64,000 nt of DNA from contig DATDPU010000013.1 in assembly GCA_035292585.1 (NCBI GenBank), positions 62,001-126,000 on the forward strand, read 5' to 3'. The notes under the pieces are model-generated. The model worked only from the letters and a program-made list of their open reading frames with translations, ran no database searches and was not told the origin of the DNA. Origin of the DNA: DASSFZ01 sp035292585 (GTDB lineage: Bacteria; Chloroflexota; Anaerolineae; Fen-1058). The translations under genes and the position numbers were made by a program. Every line of letters starts with the position of its first letter. The stretch's first letter is position 1. Shown here in pieces: positions 36,646-46,547 of this stretch.

Positions 36646-39043
36646 GCGGGGGGATGACGTTGCCCGCGATGGGCGAGCCATTCACGGTGAGCGATACACT
36701 GTTGCCCGGCCCGGCCCGCTCGACGGTGATGCGATACGTCTTGCCCTGGAAGACGCGCCTGGCGGAGAAGCCTTGCCAATCGGCGGGGATGGTGGGACTT
36801 ACGATCAACCCATCGTGCGCGGGCCGGATGCCCAGGATCCACTGTGTGATCGCCACATAGTTCCAGGCGGCGGTGCCGGTCAGCCACGAATTCTTCGCCT
36901 CGCCGTGCGTCGGCGCATCGCGTCCGGCGATCATTTGCGCGTACACGTACGGCTCGCAGCGGTGGGTATCGCTGAGGGCTTCACGCGCCGAAGGGTTGAT
37001 GCACAGGTAATAATCGTATGCCCGATCGCCGTGCCCGGCAATCGCTTCGGCGATCATGATCCACGGGTTGGTGTGGCAGAAGATGCCGGCGTTTTCTTTG
37101 TAACCGGGCGGGTAAGACGAGATTTCCCCCAGCTGGACATAGTAGCGCGAGTAGGCCGGCTGTTGGAGGATGATGCCGTGCGGCGTCGCCAGATGTTGGC
37201 GCACCGCAGCCAGCGCGCGCTGGGCCTGCCCGTTCTGCAGCCCGATGCCGGCCATGGTGCAGATGCCCTGCGGCTCGATGAAGATTTTGCCCTCGGCGCA
37301 CTCGTGCGAGCCGACCTTGTCGCCAAAGTGATCGTAGGCGCGCAGGAACCATTCGCCGTCCCAGCCGTGCTCCAGTGTGACGGTTGCCATGCGCGCCGCC
37401 GCGTCGCGATAGCGCCGGGCCTCTTCGCGCTCGTCGCGCGCTTCGACGATATCGGCCAGCTCGTTCGCCGCCAGCACGAACAGCCCGGCGATGAACACCG
37501 ACTCGGCGACCTGGCCGTCTTTGTTCGTGGTGGTCTGAAACGACTCGCCTGGCTGCTCGGAGAATGTGTTCAGGTTGAGGCAATCGTTCCAATCGGCGCG
37601 GCCGATCAGCGGCAGGCCGTGCGGCCCTAAGCGATCGAGCGTGTGACGCAAGCTGCGCCGCAAGTGATCGCACAGCGGCCGCTCGGAGCCGGGTCGGTTG
37701 TCGTATTCGACCGGCACATCCAGGATGCTCCAGTCGCCGGTCTCCTTCAGGTAAGCGGCCGTCCCCAGAATCAACCACAATGGGTCGTCGTTGAAGTTGC
37801 CGCCGACGTCGTTGTTGCCGCGTTTGGTGAGGGGCTGGTACTGGTGATAGGCGCCGCCGCTCTCCAGTTGCGTCGCGGCGATATCGAGGAGGCGCTGGCG
37901 GGCGCGCGCCGGGACCATGTGCAGGAAGCCGAGCAAGTCTTGATTCGAATCGCGGAAGCCCATGCCGCGCCCAATCCCTGATTCGTACATCGACGCGGAG
38001 CGCGAGATATTGAACGTGATCATGCACTGGTAGGCGTTCCAGATGTTGACCATGCGGTTGGCATGTCCATCCGGCGTCTCGACCTGGAAAATGCCCAGCA
38101 GTTCATCCCAGTACGCCTGCAGCCGGTTGAACGCCGCGTCGACGTTGGCCGGGTCCAGGTACTTGGCGATGATCGGCTTGACGGTCCGCTTGTTGATCGT
38201 CTGCGAGCCGGGCGGATCGAATTTTTGATCGCGCGGGTTTTCGTGATAACCCAACACAAAGAGGATGCGCTGCGTCTCGCCGGCGGCGAGCGTCACTTTG
38301 ACCTGATGCGCGCCGATCGGCGCCCAGCCGTGCGCTTCGGAGTTGAACGACTGGCCGCGCTCGACGGCCGCCGGGTTGTCCCAGCCGCGATACGGCCCCA
38401 GGAAGCTCTCGCGTTGTGTGTCGAACCCGGCGAGCGGCGCGGAGCAGGCGAAGTAGGCAAAGTGATCGCGCCGCTCCCGATACTCGGTCTTGTGGTAGAT
38501 CACGCCGTCTACGATCTCGACCTGACCGATGCTGAAGTTGCGCTGGAAGTTCGTCGCGTCATCTTGCGCGTCCCACAGGCAAAACTCGATGCTGGAAAAA
38601 ACGGACAGGGTCGCGGGCGTCGCGCGGCGATTGGTGAGCTGGAGACTCCAGACTTCCAGGCTCTCGCCCACGGGGACGAAGTAAGTGGTCCGCGCTTCGA
38701 TTTGACTGCGAATCGACCCGATGATCGTGTAGCCCAGCCCGTGCCGGCAGGTGTAGTCTTCAAGATCGTGGCGGGTCGGCTGCCACGAAGGCGACCAGAA
38801 CGCGCCGCGCTCGTCGTCGCGCAGATACAGATAGCGCCCACCCAGGTCTAACGGGGCATTGTTGTAGCGATAGCGCGTCAGGCGGCGCAGGCGCGCATCG
38901 CGATAAAAGGAGTAGCCGCCAGCCGTGTTCGAGATGATGCCAAAATAATCCTCGCTACCCAGATAATTGATCCAGGGTAGGGGGGTGTCCGGTTGGGTGA
39001 TGACGTACTCACGGCGGGCGTCGTCAAAGTGTCCGTAGCGCAT
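36599..39043 (-). CDS. GH94 cellobiose-type phosphorylase (paralogue 2)
   Basis: 814 residues, cytoplasmic, full length. It has GRADWNDCLNLN with the general-acid Asp, the N-terminal MRYGHFDDARREYVIT and a C-terminal SWLTGTAAWNYVAITQWILG typical of GH94. It should split cellobiose or cello-oligosaccharides with phosphate, giving alpha-glucose 1-phosphate and saving ATP. A ribosome site AGGAAGG precedes the ATG. It lies downstream of GH116 in the same direction (46-base gap). Its last 47 bases are duplicated downstream beyond an inserted element. Confidence 0.9.
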   Translation of the reverse strand: MRYGHFDDARREYVITQPDTPLPWINYLGSEDYFGIISNTAGGYSFYRDARLRRLTRYRYNNAPLDLGGRYLYLRDDERGAFWSPSWQPTRHDLEDYTCRHGLGYTIIGSIRSQIEARTTYFVPVGESLEVWSLQLTNRRATPATLSVFSSIEFCLWDAQDDATNFQRNFSIGQVEIVDGVIYHKTEYRERRDHFAYFACSAPLAGFDTQRESFLGPYRGWDNPAAVERGQSFNSEAHGWAPIGAHQVKVTLAAGETQRILFVLGYHENPRDQKFDPPGSQTINKRTVKPIIAKYLDPANVDAAFNRLQAYWDELLGIFQVETPDGHANRMVNIWNAYQCMITFNISRSASMYESGIGRGMGFRDSNQDLLGFLHMVPARARQRLLDIAATQLESGGAYHQYQPLTKRGNNDVGGNFNDDPLWLILGTAAYLKETGDWSILDVPVEYDNRPGSERPLCDHLRRSLRHTLDRLGPHGLPLIGRADWNDCLNLNTFSEQPGESFQTTTNKDGQVAESVFIAGLFVLAANELADIVEARDEREEARRYRDAAARMATVTLEHGWDGEWFLRAYDHFGDKVGSHECAEGKIFIEPQGICTMAGIGLQNGQAQRALAAVRQHLATPHGIILQQPAYSRYYVQLGEISSYPPGYKENAGIFCHTNPWIMIAEAIAGHGDRAYDYYLCINPSAREALSDTHRCEPYVYAQMIAGRDAPTHGEAKNSWLTGTAAWNYVAITQWILGIRPAHDGLIVSPTIPADWQGFSARRVFQGKTYRITVERAGPGNSVSLTVNGSPIAGNVIPPQSGESKEVLVKAILT

Positions 39044-39089
39044 AGCCCTTCCTGTGAAAGCATAATTGTGGGCGCAGCTTCATTTGCTG

Positions 39090-41546
39090 TTAACGCCCGG
39101 CTGCCCCGGTCGTCTCGTTAAGCGCGTGCTCCATCGCCCAGATGCTCAACGGGCGCATGTACATGCTGGCCCGGAAATCACCGGCGAGGTTGTACGCTTC
39201 GGGGGTGCGGAACCAGTAGCCGCGATTGTAGGTGACGTTGTATGCGCCCCAGGCCGTCGCCCAGGCTGCATCGAGCAGTCCCCGGTGGATCATCGACGCG
39301 GCCAGCGCGTATGTCGTGCCGACCCACACTTCGCTCGATTGCGCACTCGACATATCGACGGCGCCATCCGGGCGCATGCCGTTCACGGCGCCCATCTCGC
39401 CGTCGGCGAAGCGCATGACGTTGTTCTCGTACACCGTCTTTAACGCCGACGCGATGTGATCGTCTGGCGCGATCGGGGCGAGGCCGGCCATGTCAGCGCG
39501 CCACTGCCCGGCGAGTTGATCGGCCATGATGCTGTCGGAGTGCGAGCCGCCGCTCGAGTCGTAGTTGTAGTAGGTCCCGTTCCACAGCTTGGCCTCGAAG
39601 GTGGCCTTGCCCGTTTCCAGCCAGTCCGTATAGCGCTGCACGTTGGCCGTGTCGCCTTCGAGTTCGCCCATCTCGATTGCGGCTTCCAGCGCGGCGAGCC
39701 ACAGTCCACCGGTGTAGGCGCTGGCGCCCGACATGACCCAGTCATCATAGGTTTGGTCGGGCACACCGGCATGGTCGGGCAGCCCGTCGCCGTCGGCGTC
39801 GAACGCGTGCAGCGCGTCGAGCGCCTGGACGGCGGCCGGCCAGCCGTCATGTACCAGCGCGGCGTCTTGCGTGTAGACGTAGTCGCTCCAGAGTTGCAGC
39901 ACGAACTTACTGTTGAGGTCTTTCCAGATATTGATGTCGCGCCACACGTAGGCATTCGGCTTCAGCCAGGGGTCTTCTCCCGGCCCGCCGATGTCGTGCG
40001 GCGCCATCCCCGGCACCTTGCGCTGCGCGCTCTCGCCGGTCGACTGAACGACCATCATTTCAGCCGGATCGCCGGCGGGGACAGCTGCGACAAAATCGCG
40101 GATCAGGCTCTTTTCCAGCTCAGGCCATAATTGCAGCAGCGCGGCTGATCCGTAGAAGTGCACGTCGAACGTGTTGTAGAAGATGTAATCGAAGCACTCC
40201 AGGTAGGCGAAGCGCCCGATGCTCTCGCCGGTGGACGGCTCTCCCACTTGTCCGGCCTCCCAGGCGGTCCCGCCGTCGACGAGGTAATACAGCTCGTTGA
40301 AGAGCGCCGTCTTGTACCAATCGGGCCGGTCGGGATCGTCGAGAATCGGTTTTTGCCAGGCGTCGATCGCCGCTTCCCATTCGGGATAGCGCGCCAAAGC
40401 ATCGGCGGCGATGGTGAACGCCTCGCGCCCGGTTGCGCCGTAGAACCGCGTGTAGCGCTTATACCACTGTGTCCCGCTGCCGAATTCGGTGATGGGGAAG
40501 TCCCACGCCAGCGCGAAGGGGATGTTGCGCGTCTCGCCGGGGTTCAACTCGATCGTCGCGACCAGCGCCGCCCCAATCGATTCACCGGACTGAGATGGTT
40601 CCTGATCGTCGACGTTCTCCAGCGACCCATCGGCGGCGAAGTCCGTCCAGACGTCCGCCCCGTCGGCGGCATCGAAGCGCGTGCGGTAGCTCAACGCCAG
40701 CCCCGGCTGTTGCGGCGCGGCGATGGCAAACGAGCCGTCCCACTCTTCACTCACGCTATCACCCGCGCGCGTCAGCACGACGCCGGTCGCGCTATCGCTG
40801 CTCACGGTGTAGTTGTAGTTGCCGGCGCGTGGATTCTCGGACCAGGGCCAGCCCACCAGATTTTGCCAGGTGAACATCAATCCCACCGTAAGCGGCTGGT
40901 CGGTGGGATTGGCGACGGTCCACTCGAATACGCCGACCGGATAGCTGCTCTCTTGATAATTGCCTGGAATTACCGGCGAGAACTGCATCTGCGTCAGGTG
41001 AGCCGGCAGGGCGTCCCATTCGTAATCGAACCAGGCTTTGGGGAACAGCGCGTAATACGTTCCTGCGCCGGTGGGCATGTCCCAATTCCAGGCCGAGAGC
41101 GTGTCCGGATTCAAGGGTGATAGGACATGGGCCTGCGTGTCCGCGCCCTGCGCGATGAAGACCGAGAATTGATTGGCGGGCAGGCTTTCGAAGTGATGCG
41201 CCCCGACGTCGAGATGCCAGCGCGCGAAATCGCCGCGATAGGTGCGGCCGATCGAGCCGGCGCCCAGCCCGCCGAGCGGCACGCCGGCCCAGGGCCCATC
41301 GTCGATCATGTCGTAATCGACGTTCGGCTTCCCGGCCTCTGCATACGGCACACCGATCCCGCGCGACCAGGCCGGCGCGGGGATTACCGGCGGTTCGCCG
41401 GACGGCACAACCGGCACAGTAGGTTGGACAGTCGGCGCGGCCGTCGCTGCCGGCGGAGGGGTCGGAGTGATGCTGACGCAGCTGACCACGAGGATAGCGG
41501 CAAGACTTAGGGCGATCAGTTTTGAGAACAAGCTTGGGTATTTCAT
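39090..41546 (-). CDS. GH116 beta-glucosidase, exported lipoprotein
   Basis: About 818 residues from ATG 41546; a longer frame to 41666 adds a 40-residue basic stretch before an otherwise perfect lipoprotein signal (lipobox VVSC), so it is rejected. A Thr/Pro linker is followed by the GH116 hallmark GVPLGGLGAGSIGRTYRGDF. Likely catalytic residues are E418 (FNELYYLVDGG, nucleophile) and D597 (PDQTYDDW, acid/base), by analogy with the characterised Thermoanaerobacterium enzyme. Cell-surface cleavage of beta-glucosides or cello-oligosaccharides before uptake fits the context. Confidence 0.88.
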   Translation of the reverse strand: MKYPSLFSKLIALSLAAILVVSCVSITPTPPPAATAAPTVQPTVPVVPSGEPPVIPAPAWSRGIGVPYAEAGKPNVDYDMIDDGPWAGVPLGGLGAGSIGRTYRGDFARWHLDVGAHHFESLPANQFSVFIAQGADTQAHVLSPLNPDTLSAWNWDMPTGAGTYYALFPKAWFDYEWDALPAHLTQMQFSPVIPGNYQESSYPVGVFEWTVANPTDQPLTVGLMFTWQNLVGWPWSENPRAGNYNYTVSSDSATGVVLTRAGDSVSEEWDGSFAIAAPQQPGLALSYRTRFDAADGADVWTDFAADGSLENVDDQEPSQSGESIGAALVATIELNPGETRNIPFALAWDFPITEFGSGTQWYKRYTRFYGATGREAFTIAADALARYPEWEAAIDAWQKPILDDPDRPDWYKTALFNELYYLVDGGTAWEAGQVGEPSTGESIGRFAYLECFDYIFYNTFDVHFYGSAALLQLWPELEKSLIRDFVAAVPAGDPAEMMVVQSTGESAQRKVPGMAPHDIGGPGEDPWLKPNAYVWRDINIWKDLNSKFVLQLWSDYVYTQDAALVHDGWPAAVQALDALHAFDADGDGLPDHAGVPDQTYDDWVMSGASAYTGGLWLAALEAAIEMGELEGDTANVQRYTDWLETGKATFEAKLWNGTYYNYDSSGGSHSDSIMADQLAGQWRADMAGLAPIAPDDHIASALKTVYENNVMRFADGEMGAVNGMRPDGAVDMSSAQSSEVWVGTTYALAASMIHRGLLDAAWATAWGAYNVTYNRGYWFRTPEAYNLAGDFRASMYMRPLSIWAMEHALNETTGAAGR

Positions 41547-41562
41547 TCTACTTCTAAATCCT

Positions 41563-42972
41563 TCAAGGCGATAGGATGAAGAGCGTGATGGATTGCCCCG
41601 GCAATGTGAGCGATGCGCCGTCTTCGATCGGTTGCGGGTCAAGGGGTTCGGCCTGGTGTTCGGCATCCAGCCGCCAGGCCTCGGCCGGGCCGGAGGGTGT
41701 GAAGCCGGCGAGCTGCAGCGGCTTGGTCGCTTCGTCCGGGCCGAGGTTGACGATCATCAAGGTGAGGGCCTGATCGGCGCGGCGCGCGGCGTAGAGACGC
41801 ACATTCGGATCATCCGACGAAGCATAGACGAGTTCTGAGCCGAAGTGTTGGTACAACGCGTACACGTAGTAGATGGGGCGCGGCCCGCGCGTGGTGAGCA
41901 TACCCAACCCGCCCGCGCCTTCGAGTGCGAAGTGGGCGACGAAATCGACGCGCTGATTGATCAGGCGACCCAGCACATCGCCCCACCAGATGGCGTTGTA
42001 GAGCGAATCGGGCGTGCCCTCTTTGCTCTGCCGATTGCTCCAGTTTGAGTTGACTTCGGTCACGGCGATCGGCAGGTCGCGCCCGGTCGTCTCGCGAATC
42101 AGCTGCCGCAGGCGCGGAATGATGCCATCCCATTCCTGGCTGTTCTTCCGTAACTGATTGATCGTCGGGTCGAACTGGCCGAACGGGTAACGATGAAACG
42201 AGACGATGTCGACCAGATCGCCGTTGGCGATCAGGAACTCGCGCATCCAGTCTTTGGTGTGCCGGTCGACGGGATTCTCGCCGCGCACGCCGGTGTATTG
42301 GTGTGTTTCCGGGCCGATGAGCAGAATCGATGGATCGACGGCCTTCATCGCCAGCGCAAATTCACGCCAGTGTTGATTGAAGGCGTCGGTGTCGTATTCC
42401 CACTGCTGGCGGTTGCTGGCGTATAAGCTCGGCTCGTTGCCGATCGCCCAGTACTTGACCCCGTACCCGCGCGTAAGGTTGGCGTAACGCACCCACCTGA
42501 CGGCGTCTTCGGGCTCGGCCCGATACAGGCGCACGTGCACCATCGGTTCGGCCTGCAACTGGCGACACAGCGCGATGAAGTCGTCGAGTTGCTGTTCGCT
42601 CAGCGCGTACTCGTCGCCCCAGTTGCCGCCGGGAAAGCGCAGCAGGGTGAAGCCGCCCTGCTCGATATAAGGTTGCAGCGAGCGCGTGAGGTTCTGCCAG
42701 GGGCCGGTGTTGGTGCCGTAAACGAGCGGGTTGATCGCGCCGAGACCCTGCCCGGCGTCCACGAACAGCACGTCAGGGACGGGTGTGGGCGTCGGGGTGA
42801 AGGTGGGCAGGGGCATCGGCGTTAGAGTGGAGGTAGGCTCCGCCGTTGCCGACGGCAGCGCCGTCGGCAAGTCTGTTACACTTATTGTCGGCGGGGAAGT
42901 TGAAGCCGGCCCCGATGCAGCACAAGCCACGCAAAACAGGAGCAGTAGCACAGCGGGCGGCGCACATTTCAC
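41563..42972 (-). CDS. Clan GH-A glycoside hydrolase, exported lipoprotein
   Basis: 469 residues. A signal peptide with lipobox (LLFCVACAAS region), a Ser/Thr/Pro linker (TPTPTPVP) and a TIM-barrel domain follow in order. Probable acid/base is E180 in IGNEPS and nucleophile E306 in VTEVNSN, placing it in clan GH-A. A small C-terminal beta domain follows. I cannot decide between GH39, GH44, GH51-like or an unclassified family. The GTG start directly abuts the stop of the permease gene (TAA then GTG), so it belongs to the transporter operon and probably generates the transported oligosaccharide. Confidence 0.75.
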   Translation of the reverse strand: MKCAPPAVLLLLFCVACAASGPASTSPPTISVTDLPTALPSATAEPTSTLTPMPLPTFTPTPTPVPDVLFVDAGQGLGAINPLVYGTNTGPWQNLTRSLQPYIEQGGFTLLRFPGGNWGDEYALSEQQLDDFIALCRQLQAEPMVHVRLYRAEPEDAVRWVRYANLTRGYGVKYWAIGNEPSLYASNRQQWEYDTDAFNQHWREFALAMKAVDPSILLIGPETHQYTGVRGENPVDRHTKDWMREFLIANGDLVDIVSFHRYPFGQFDPTINQLRKNSQEWDGIIPRLRQLIRETTGRDLPIAVTEVNSNWSNRQSKEGTPDSLYNAIWWGDVLGRLINQRVDFVAHFALEGAGGLGMLTTRGPRPIYYVYALYQHFGSELVYASSDDPNVRLYAARRADQALTLMIVNLGPDEATKPLQLAGFTPSGPAEAWRLDAEHQAEPLDPQPIEDGASLTLPGQSITLFILSP

Positions 42973-43866
42973 TTACTTAACCGCCCCCTGTGTCAGGCCG
43001 GCCACGAAGCGCTTCTGCAGCACGAAGAACATGATGACGACGGGCAGCGTGGAAACCACGGCTGCCGCCGACATGAGCTCGTAGCGGCTTTGCGAGGTGG
43101 CGACGCCGAGGAATTGCCGGATGCCCACCGGGATGGTTCGAAGTCCAATCGTGTAGCCAAAGAACAATTCGTCCCAGGCGGTCAGGAAGATGTAGATCGC
43201 GGTCGAGACGATGCCCGGCCCGGCCAGGGGCAGGGAGATGCGCAGAAACGCCGTGAAGCGCGTGGCGCCGTCGACCATCGCTTGCTCTTCCAGATCGGGC
43301 GGCAACGACGCGAAGAACCCGCGCAGGATCCAGAGCGAGATCGGCGTAAAAAACCCCACATACAGAACAATGCCGCCGAAGTTGTCGCCGATCAACGGGA
43401 GGCCCAGGTTCCGCCGGATCCAGACAAACATCAGATACAGCGGAATAAAGAAGAGCACGCCGGGGATAAGCTGCGTGCCCGTGACGATCAGGCCATACAG
43501 GTCCGCGCCGGGAAAGCGAAAGCGCGCCAGGGCGTAGCCGGCCAGCGCGGCGAAGAACGTGGCGATCACGGTCGTGATACCACACACGATGAAGCTGTTG
43601 GCAAAGAACGTGCCGAAATTGATCCGATCCCACATCTCGGGATAGTTGTCGAACTGCCACTCGGTCGGGAGCAGCGGCGACGCTGAGTTGGTAAACTCGG
43701 CGCGCGTCTTTAGTGAACCGATCACCATGTAGAGAATGGGCGTGAGGATGATCAGGATCAGCACGAGCAACAGCAGGTCTTGAAGCCGACCGACGATTAT
43801 CCGGCGCAGGCGTTCTGTGCCGCTTACAGACGACTTGGGGCTTGGCTTGGCGTATGCGATTCCCAT
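42973..43866 (-). CDS. Sugar ABC transporter permease, MalG/CebG-like
   Basis: 297 residues, six predicted helices. The MalG-type EAA loop segment is visible (EEQAMVDGATRFTAFLRISLPLAGPG). The first periplasmic loop is short and ordinary (LLPTEWQFDNYPEMW), in contrast to the second permease set in this window. AAGGAG lies 8 bases before the ATG. Partner permease and binding protein are upstream in the same operon; no ATPase is encoded locally. Confidence 0.9.
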   Translation of the reverse strand: MGIAYAKPSPKSSVSGTERLRRIIVGRLQDLLLLVLILIILTPILYMVIGSLKTRAEFTNSASPLLPTEWQFDNYPEMWDRINFGTFFANSFIVCGITTVIATFFAALAGYALARFRFPGADLYGLIVTGTQLIPGVLFFIPLYLMFVWIRRNLGLPLIGDNFGGIVLYVGFFTPISLWILRGFFASLPPDLEEQAMVDGATRFTAFLRISLPLAGPGIVSTAIYIFLTAWDELFFGYTIGLRTIPVGIRQFLGVATSQSRYELMSAAAVVSTLPVVIMFFVLQKRFVAGLTQGAVK

Positions 43867-43881
43867 GATATAGCTCCTTGT

Positions 43882-44862
43882 CTACTCTTCCGTCCGCAGG
43901 CTCGATCGGAACACGCGATACCACAGCCCGACGTAAACGAAGGCCAGCAGCATGAGCAGCACGGACGCAGCGGCGCCGTAGCCGTACAGCTGGTTGTTGA
44001 AAGTCTGGCGGACGATATTGATCGTGATCAGATTGACGTAGCGGCCGAGATTGTCTGTCCCGAACAGCGTGACGCCGATATTGTACGCGCCGAAACCGAA
44101 GAAGTTGAAGATGACGCCGAACATCGTGATGACGACCATCAGCGGCTTGAGCAACGGCAGCGTGATGTAGCGGAAGCGCTGCCAGCTGCTGGCGCCATCG
44201 ATCGAGGCCGCTTCGTACAGATCGGCGGGAATGACCTGCATGCCGGAGAGAAGCGTCACCGTCGCGTAGGGCAGGCCGCGCCACACCGTGGCGATGATGA
44301 AGGCGGCGCGGGCGTTCTCGTTGATCAACCAGGTGATGGGCTGATCCGCCACGTGCAGCCAGTTGACCAGGATACGGTTGGCCAGGCCGCCTTGCTGCAA
44401 GAAGATGAAATTCCAAATAATGCCGGTGACGAAGGTGGGCACGACCCAGGGGAGCATCGTCAGCGTGCGTGCGATGCCGCGGCCGCGAAACTCCCGGTTG
44501 AGCAAAAGCGCCAGCACGGTGCCGAAGACGAGCGTCGCAGTTTGAACCCAGGCCGTGTACCAAAACGTATTTTCGAGAGACTGCCCCAGGTTAGTGATGA
44601 GGGGCGTCCCCGAGCCGAAAAGGCTGGCAATGATGTTCTGGTAGTGTTGCAACCCGACAAACGGCGCCCCCAGATACTCCAGCAGGTTCTGTGTCCTGAG
44701 ATCAAGAAAGGACATGTAGATGGCCTGCAAGCTGGGAATGATATGGATTATCAACATGATGAACACAGCCGGCGCGATAAAAGCGTAGGCGATGCGGTGC
44801 CGGCGCCAGCGTGAGAGGAGGCTTCGCTTCGGGAGAACCATGGGTTTAGCAATGGTAGTCAT
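43882..44862 (-). CDS. Sugar ABC transporter permease, MalF/CebF-like
   Basis: 326 residues with about six helices and the MalF-type loop (DLYEAASIDGASSWQRFRYITLPLLKP). It is separated from the MalG-like gene by 15 bases and follows the binding-protein gene. Substrate is inferred as a cello-oligosaccharide from the regulator operator and the neighbouring enzymes. Confidence 0.9.
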   Translation of the reverse strand: MTTIAKPMVLPKRSLLSRWRRHRIAYAFIAPAVFIMLIIHIIPSLQAIYMSFLDLRTQNLLEYLGAPFVGLQHYQNIIASLFGSGTPLITNLGQSLENTFWYTAWVQTATLVFGTVLALLLNREFRGRGIARTLTMLPWVVPTFVTGIIWNFIFLQQGGLANRILVNWLHVADQPITWLINENARAAFIIATVWRGLPYATVTLLSGMQVIPADLYEAASIDGASSWQRFRYITLPLLKPLMVVITMFGVIFNFFGFGAYNIGVTLFGTDNLGRYVNLITINIVRQTFNNQLYGYGAAASVLLMLLAFVYVGLWYRVFRSSLRTEE

Positions 44863-45028
44863 GCGCGCTCCGAAACTCTAAAGTTGATGTTGCATCATCC
44901 CATTCCGGCCACCCGCCCAAGCCGCATGAGGTTGGCAGGCCGCTTGTGGGAAAAGGGAGACAGGAGCTCGTGTCGCCCTCCTGTCTCCCCCACTACATTT
45001 GCTCGATGCTGAGTTTACTACAGTTCGT

Positions 45029-46459
45029 TTACTGCTGCAACAGCTCGTTCACCGTCGCTGCCGCTTCATCGAGCCTCGCCTTCACGGCTTCCTCGGTAAT
45101 CGGCGTGGTGCCGAGCGCGGCGACATCTTCCCACAACGCCTGGAGGGCGGTCTGCAGGTTGGTTTCAACGACACCCCACTGCGGGATGTTCACCGACGTC
45201 TTGCCCTTCTGGGCCGCCGAGATCAGCGTCTGGTAGATCGGGTCGTCGGCGAAGTACGGATCGGCCTGGCCTTCCACCGTCGCCGGCATCAAGCCGACGG
45301 CTGTCGCGTAACGCACCTGCGACTCGTTGCCGACCAGGTACTTGACGAACTCAAGCGCCGCTTCCTGGTCCGGGCAGTTCCCCATGACCACCAGGTTGCT
45401 GCCGCCGATGAAGGTGAACTGACCGCCAGGGCCGGCCGGAAATTCCGCGAAGGCCCAGTTGGCGGCCGCTTCCTCGCTGGCCCAGCCGCCGTCATCAACC
45501 GGGGTGCGCGAGCTGCTCACGATGTACGGCCCGGTGATATACATCGCCACCTGTCCATTGCCGAAGGCCGCGTCCGTCTGAGAGGAGTTCAACTCCAACG
45601 CATCAGGCGTGGTCAGGCCCTTGGCAAACAGGCCGTTGAAGCGAGCGACGCCGGCCGCGGCTTCCTCGGAGTTGAAGGCTGCTTGCGTGCCATCCGGCGT
45701 GAGGAGATCGCCGCCATACTGCCAGATCCACATGGAGGCGTTCTGCCAGACATTCCAGTCGTTCCGGCCAGGGTGCACAAACGGCGCGATGGGATTGCCA
45801 TCGGCATCCGTCAGGCCGGCATCCTTGATCGCTACCAACGCGGCTTCCATCGCATCCAGGTCAGCAAAGGCCTCTTCAGGCGTCAGGCCGACTTCTTCCA
45901 GGATGTCGGTGCGGTAAGCCACTGCGCGCACATCGGCGACCCAGGGGATGGAGACCACGTTGCCTTCCACCGCGGCGGTTTCCCATGAAGCCGCGACGAA
46001 GTTTTCCTCGCCGCCCATGTCGGCGATTTCTGCATCGCCGAAGTTTCGCAGGCCGCCCATAGAACCGAAGGTGGGAACCCACGTGGTGCCGACCTGCGTC
46101 ACGCACGGGCCTTCACCACCCTGCACAGCCGTTTGGATGCGGCCAAAAGCAGAACCCCAGTCGACAATCTCAGCGGTGACTTCGATGTTGGGATTCGCTT
46201 CCATGAAGGCGGCGATTTCAACATCGATCGCGCCTTGCGGATCGGGGCCGTTGGGCATCGACCACATGGTGATGCTTACGGGTTCGACGGGTGCCGTCGT
46301 CGGTTCGGGCGCTGTCGTCGCGACGGGCGCCGTCGTCGCGACGGGCGCCGTCGTCGCGACGGGCGCGGCGGTCGGAGAGGCAGCGGGAGTGCCGCAGGCG
46401 GATAGCAGCAGGCCGAGAACCACGAACATCTCGAACGTCAACTTGATGCTGCGCTTCAT
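45029..46459 (-). CDS. Sugar ABC transporter solute-binding lipoprotein (family 1)
   Basis: 476 residues. The signal peptide ends in lipobox LSAC, followed by a repetitive linker (PVATTA units, encoded by near-identical DNA at about 46318-46372) and a family-1 sugar-binding domain. AGGAGG precedes the ATG. It is the receptor for the two permeases downstream. A leaderless paralogue lies at 29905-31098. Confidence 0.92.
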   Translation of the reverse strand: MKRSIKLTFEMFVVLGLLLSACGTPAASPTAAPVATTAPVATTAPVATTAPEPTTAPVEPVSITMWSMPNGPDPQGAIDVEIAAFMEANPNIEVTAEIVDWGSAFGRIQTAVQGGEGPCVTQVGTTWVPTFGSMGGLRNFGDAEIADMGGEENFVAASWETAAVEGNVVSIPWVADVRAVAYRTDILEEVGLTPEEAFADLDAMEAALVAIKDAGLTDADGNPIAPFVHPGRNDWNVWQNASMWIWQYGGDLLTPDGTQAAFNSEEAAAGVARFNGLFAKGLTTPDALELNSSQTDAAFGNGQVAMYITGPYIVSSSRTPVDDGGWASEEAAANWAFAEFPAGPGGQFTFIGGSNLVVMGNCPDQEAALEFVKYLVGNESQVRYATAVGLMPATVEGQADPYFADDPIYQTLISAAQKGKTSVNIPQWGVVETNLQTALQALWEDVAALGTTPITEEAVKARLDEAAATVNELLQQ

Positions 46460-46547
46460 AATCAGACTCCTCCTAGAGATAGACGAAACAGCGGATGCGA
46501 ATATCGGTTGAGCACGGGTAGTTTTGATGTGTGCCGGCGTCCTCCTT

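Noticed and set aside
41547..41666. 40-residue N-terminal extension of GH116
   Set aside because: It would place a basic stretch before a perfect lipoprotein signal peptide and overlaps the end of the upstream gene.
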